Below, piece by piece: positions 14,376 through 14,803 of a DNA stretch of 14,803 bases (position 1 is the stretch's first letter; each line of letters begins with the position of its first letter). The stretch covers positions 1 through 14,803 of the forward strand of contig DDWC01000067.1 of the NCBI GenBank assembly GCA_002345475.1, written 5' to 3'. The stretch is from Firmicutes bacterium UBA2296. Lineage in GTDB: Bacteria; Bacillota; UBA994. The notes beneath the pieces were generated by a model. That model was not told the origin of the DNA and searched no databases. It saw only the letters and a list, made by a program, of their open reading frames with translations. The translations under genes were made by a program, and so were the position numbers.

Positions 14376-14803
14376 ATGACGTTTGGAGCCATTGTGTTGC
14401 TAGCCCTTATACAGGGCCTGACTGAGTTCTTGCCCGTTTCCAGTTCGGGACATCTGGTCCTGGGACAGCACTGGCTGGGGGTAGCTTCGCCTGGGGTTTA
14501 TCTGGAGGTAGTCCTGCATTTGGGCACCCTCGTCTCCGTGTTAATTGTCTTTCGCCGCGACGTGTTCCTCTTGCTGAGAGCCGCTGGCAGCATGCTTCTG
14601 GCTCCCTTTGTCCGGCAGCGTGCATTGCCCGATCCATATCGCAGGCTGGTGCTTCTCCTCATTTTGGCCAGTGTGCCTGCGGCTCTGGCCGGCATTTTCC
14701 TGGGCGACGTTTTTGCCAGTCTGTTTGCGAGCCCCCGGGCGGTAGGTGTGTCGCTACTGATAACCGGAGCTATTGTCCTTTACTCGGGGCAGGCACAGGG
14801 ACT
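14376..14803 (+). CDS. uppP: Undecaprenyl-diphosphatase UppP (BacA), 5' part
   Basis: UppP is an integral membrane phosphatase that recycles undecaprenyl diphosphate to the monophosphate carrier for peptidoglycan and other envelope polymers; extra copies give bacitracin resistance. The first 142 codons are visible and remain open to the window end, about half of a usual 260-280-residue protein. Seen: the (E/Q)xxxE motif as Gln13-Gly-Leu-Thr-Glu17 in the first helix, followed by FLPVSSSGHL with Ser and His26 of the active-site loop. Hydrophobic helices and the conserved ASVPAALAGIFLGD near residues 98-111 follow. The catalytic GSRSG-type motif lies beyond the edge. AGGAGAG at 14364-14370 precedes the ATG by five bases. 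Placement after the M16 peptidase puts a second polyprenyl-related gene in the window, besides ispG. Confidence 0.93.
   Translation, partial: MTFGAIVLLALIQGLTEFLPVSSSGHLVLGQHWLGVASPGVYLEVVLHLGTLVSVLIVFRRDVFLLLRAAGSMLLAPFVRQRALPDPYRRLVLLLILASVPAALAGIFLGDVFASLFASPRAVGVSLLITGAIVLYSGQAQG

Noticed and set aside
1..14803. CRISPR arrays, tRNA genes, insertion sequences, toxin-antitoxin or defence genes
   Set aside because: No direct-repeat arrays, cloverleaf-like sequences, transposase motifs or unassigned small coding genes were seen. The window is a compact housekeeping region.

Overview
The window holds a bacterial housekeeping cluster, all on the + strand and tightly packed, with about 54% GC by eye. 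It reads as the cdsA/dxr/rseP/ispG block followed by the rimP-nusA-infB translation and RNA operon typical of Bacillota. The small genes rnpM (ylxR), ylxQ and ylxP and the order nrnA-truB-ribF-rpsO-pnp-pepR(ymxG) point to a moderate-GC clostridial or peptococcal-type Firmicute. The genus cannot be told from this sequence. There are no tRNAs, rRNAs, insertion sequences, CRISPR arrays or long gene-free stretches.

Layout. Positions 1-2477: 3' part of rseP (site-2 protease), ispG (MEP isoprenoid pathway) and a GT2 glycosyltransferase that overlaps ispG by one base. Positions 2478-2624: the only sizeable gap in this half. It carries a clear sigma-A-type promoter followed at once by a perfect 8-bp hairpin with a broken U-tract. 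Positions 2625-9511: rimP, nusA, rnpM, ylxQ, infB, ylxP, rbfA, nrnA and truB, with overlaps or very short gaps. These serve 30S maturation, transcription elongation and termination, translation initiation, nanoRNA turnover and tRNA pseudouridylation. Positions 9498-10409: ribF (FMN/FAD synthesis). Positions 10406-10534: a strong extended -10 promoter and a structured leader for rpsO. Then come rpsO (S15), an intrinsic terminator, pnp (PNPase), a strong hairpin, an M16 zinc peptidase, an extended -10 promoter, and the 5' part of uppP, cut by the window end.

How it works together. The central genes link RNA synthesis (NusA), RNA processing and decay (RnpM, NrnA, PNPase), ribosome assembly (RimP, RbfA, S15) and initiation (IF-2). 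RseP, IspG, UppP and possibly the GT2 enzyme belong to membrane and polyprenyl-carrier biology.

I found no unmistakable undescribed multi-gene system. The points most worth a second look are non-coding: a candidate NusA-responsive attenuator ahead of rimP-nusA, a candidate rpsO-leader pseudoknot whose apical loop can pair with the Shine-Dalgarno sequence, and a U-tract-less hairpin after pnp. One gene-order oddity also stands out: a glycosyltransferase sits where proS and/or polC often lie.
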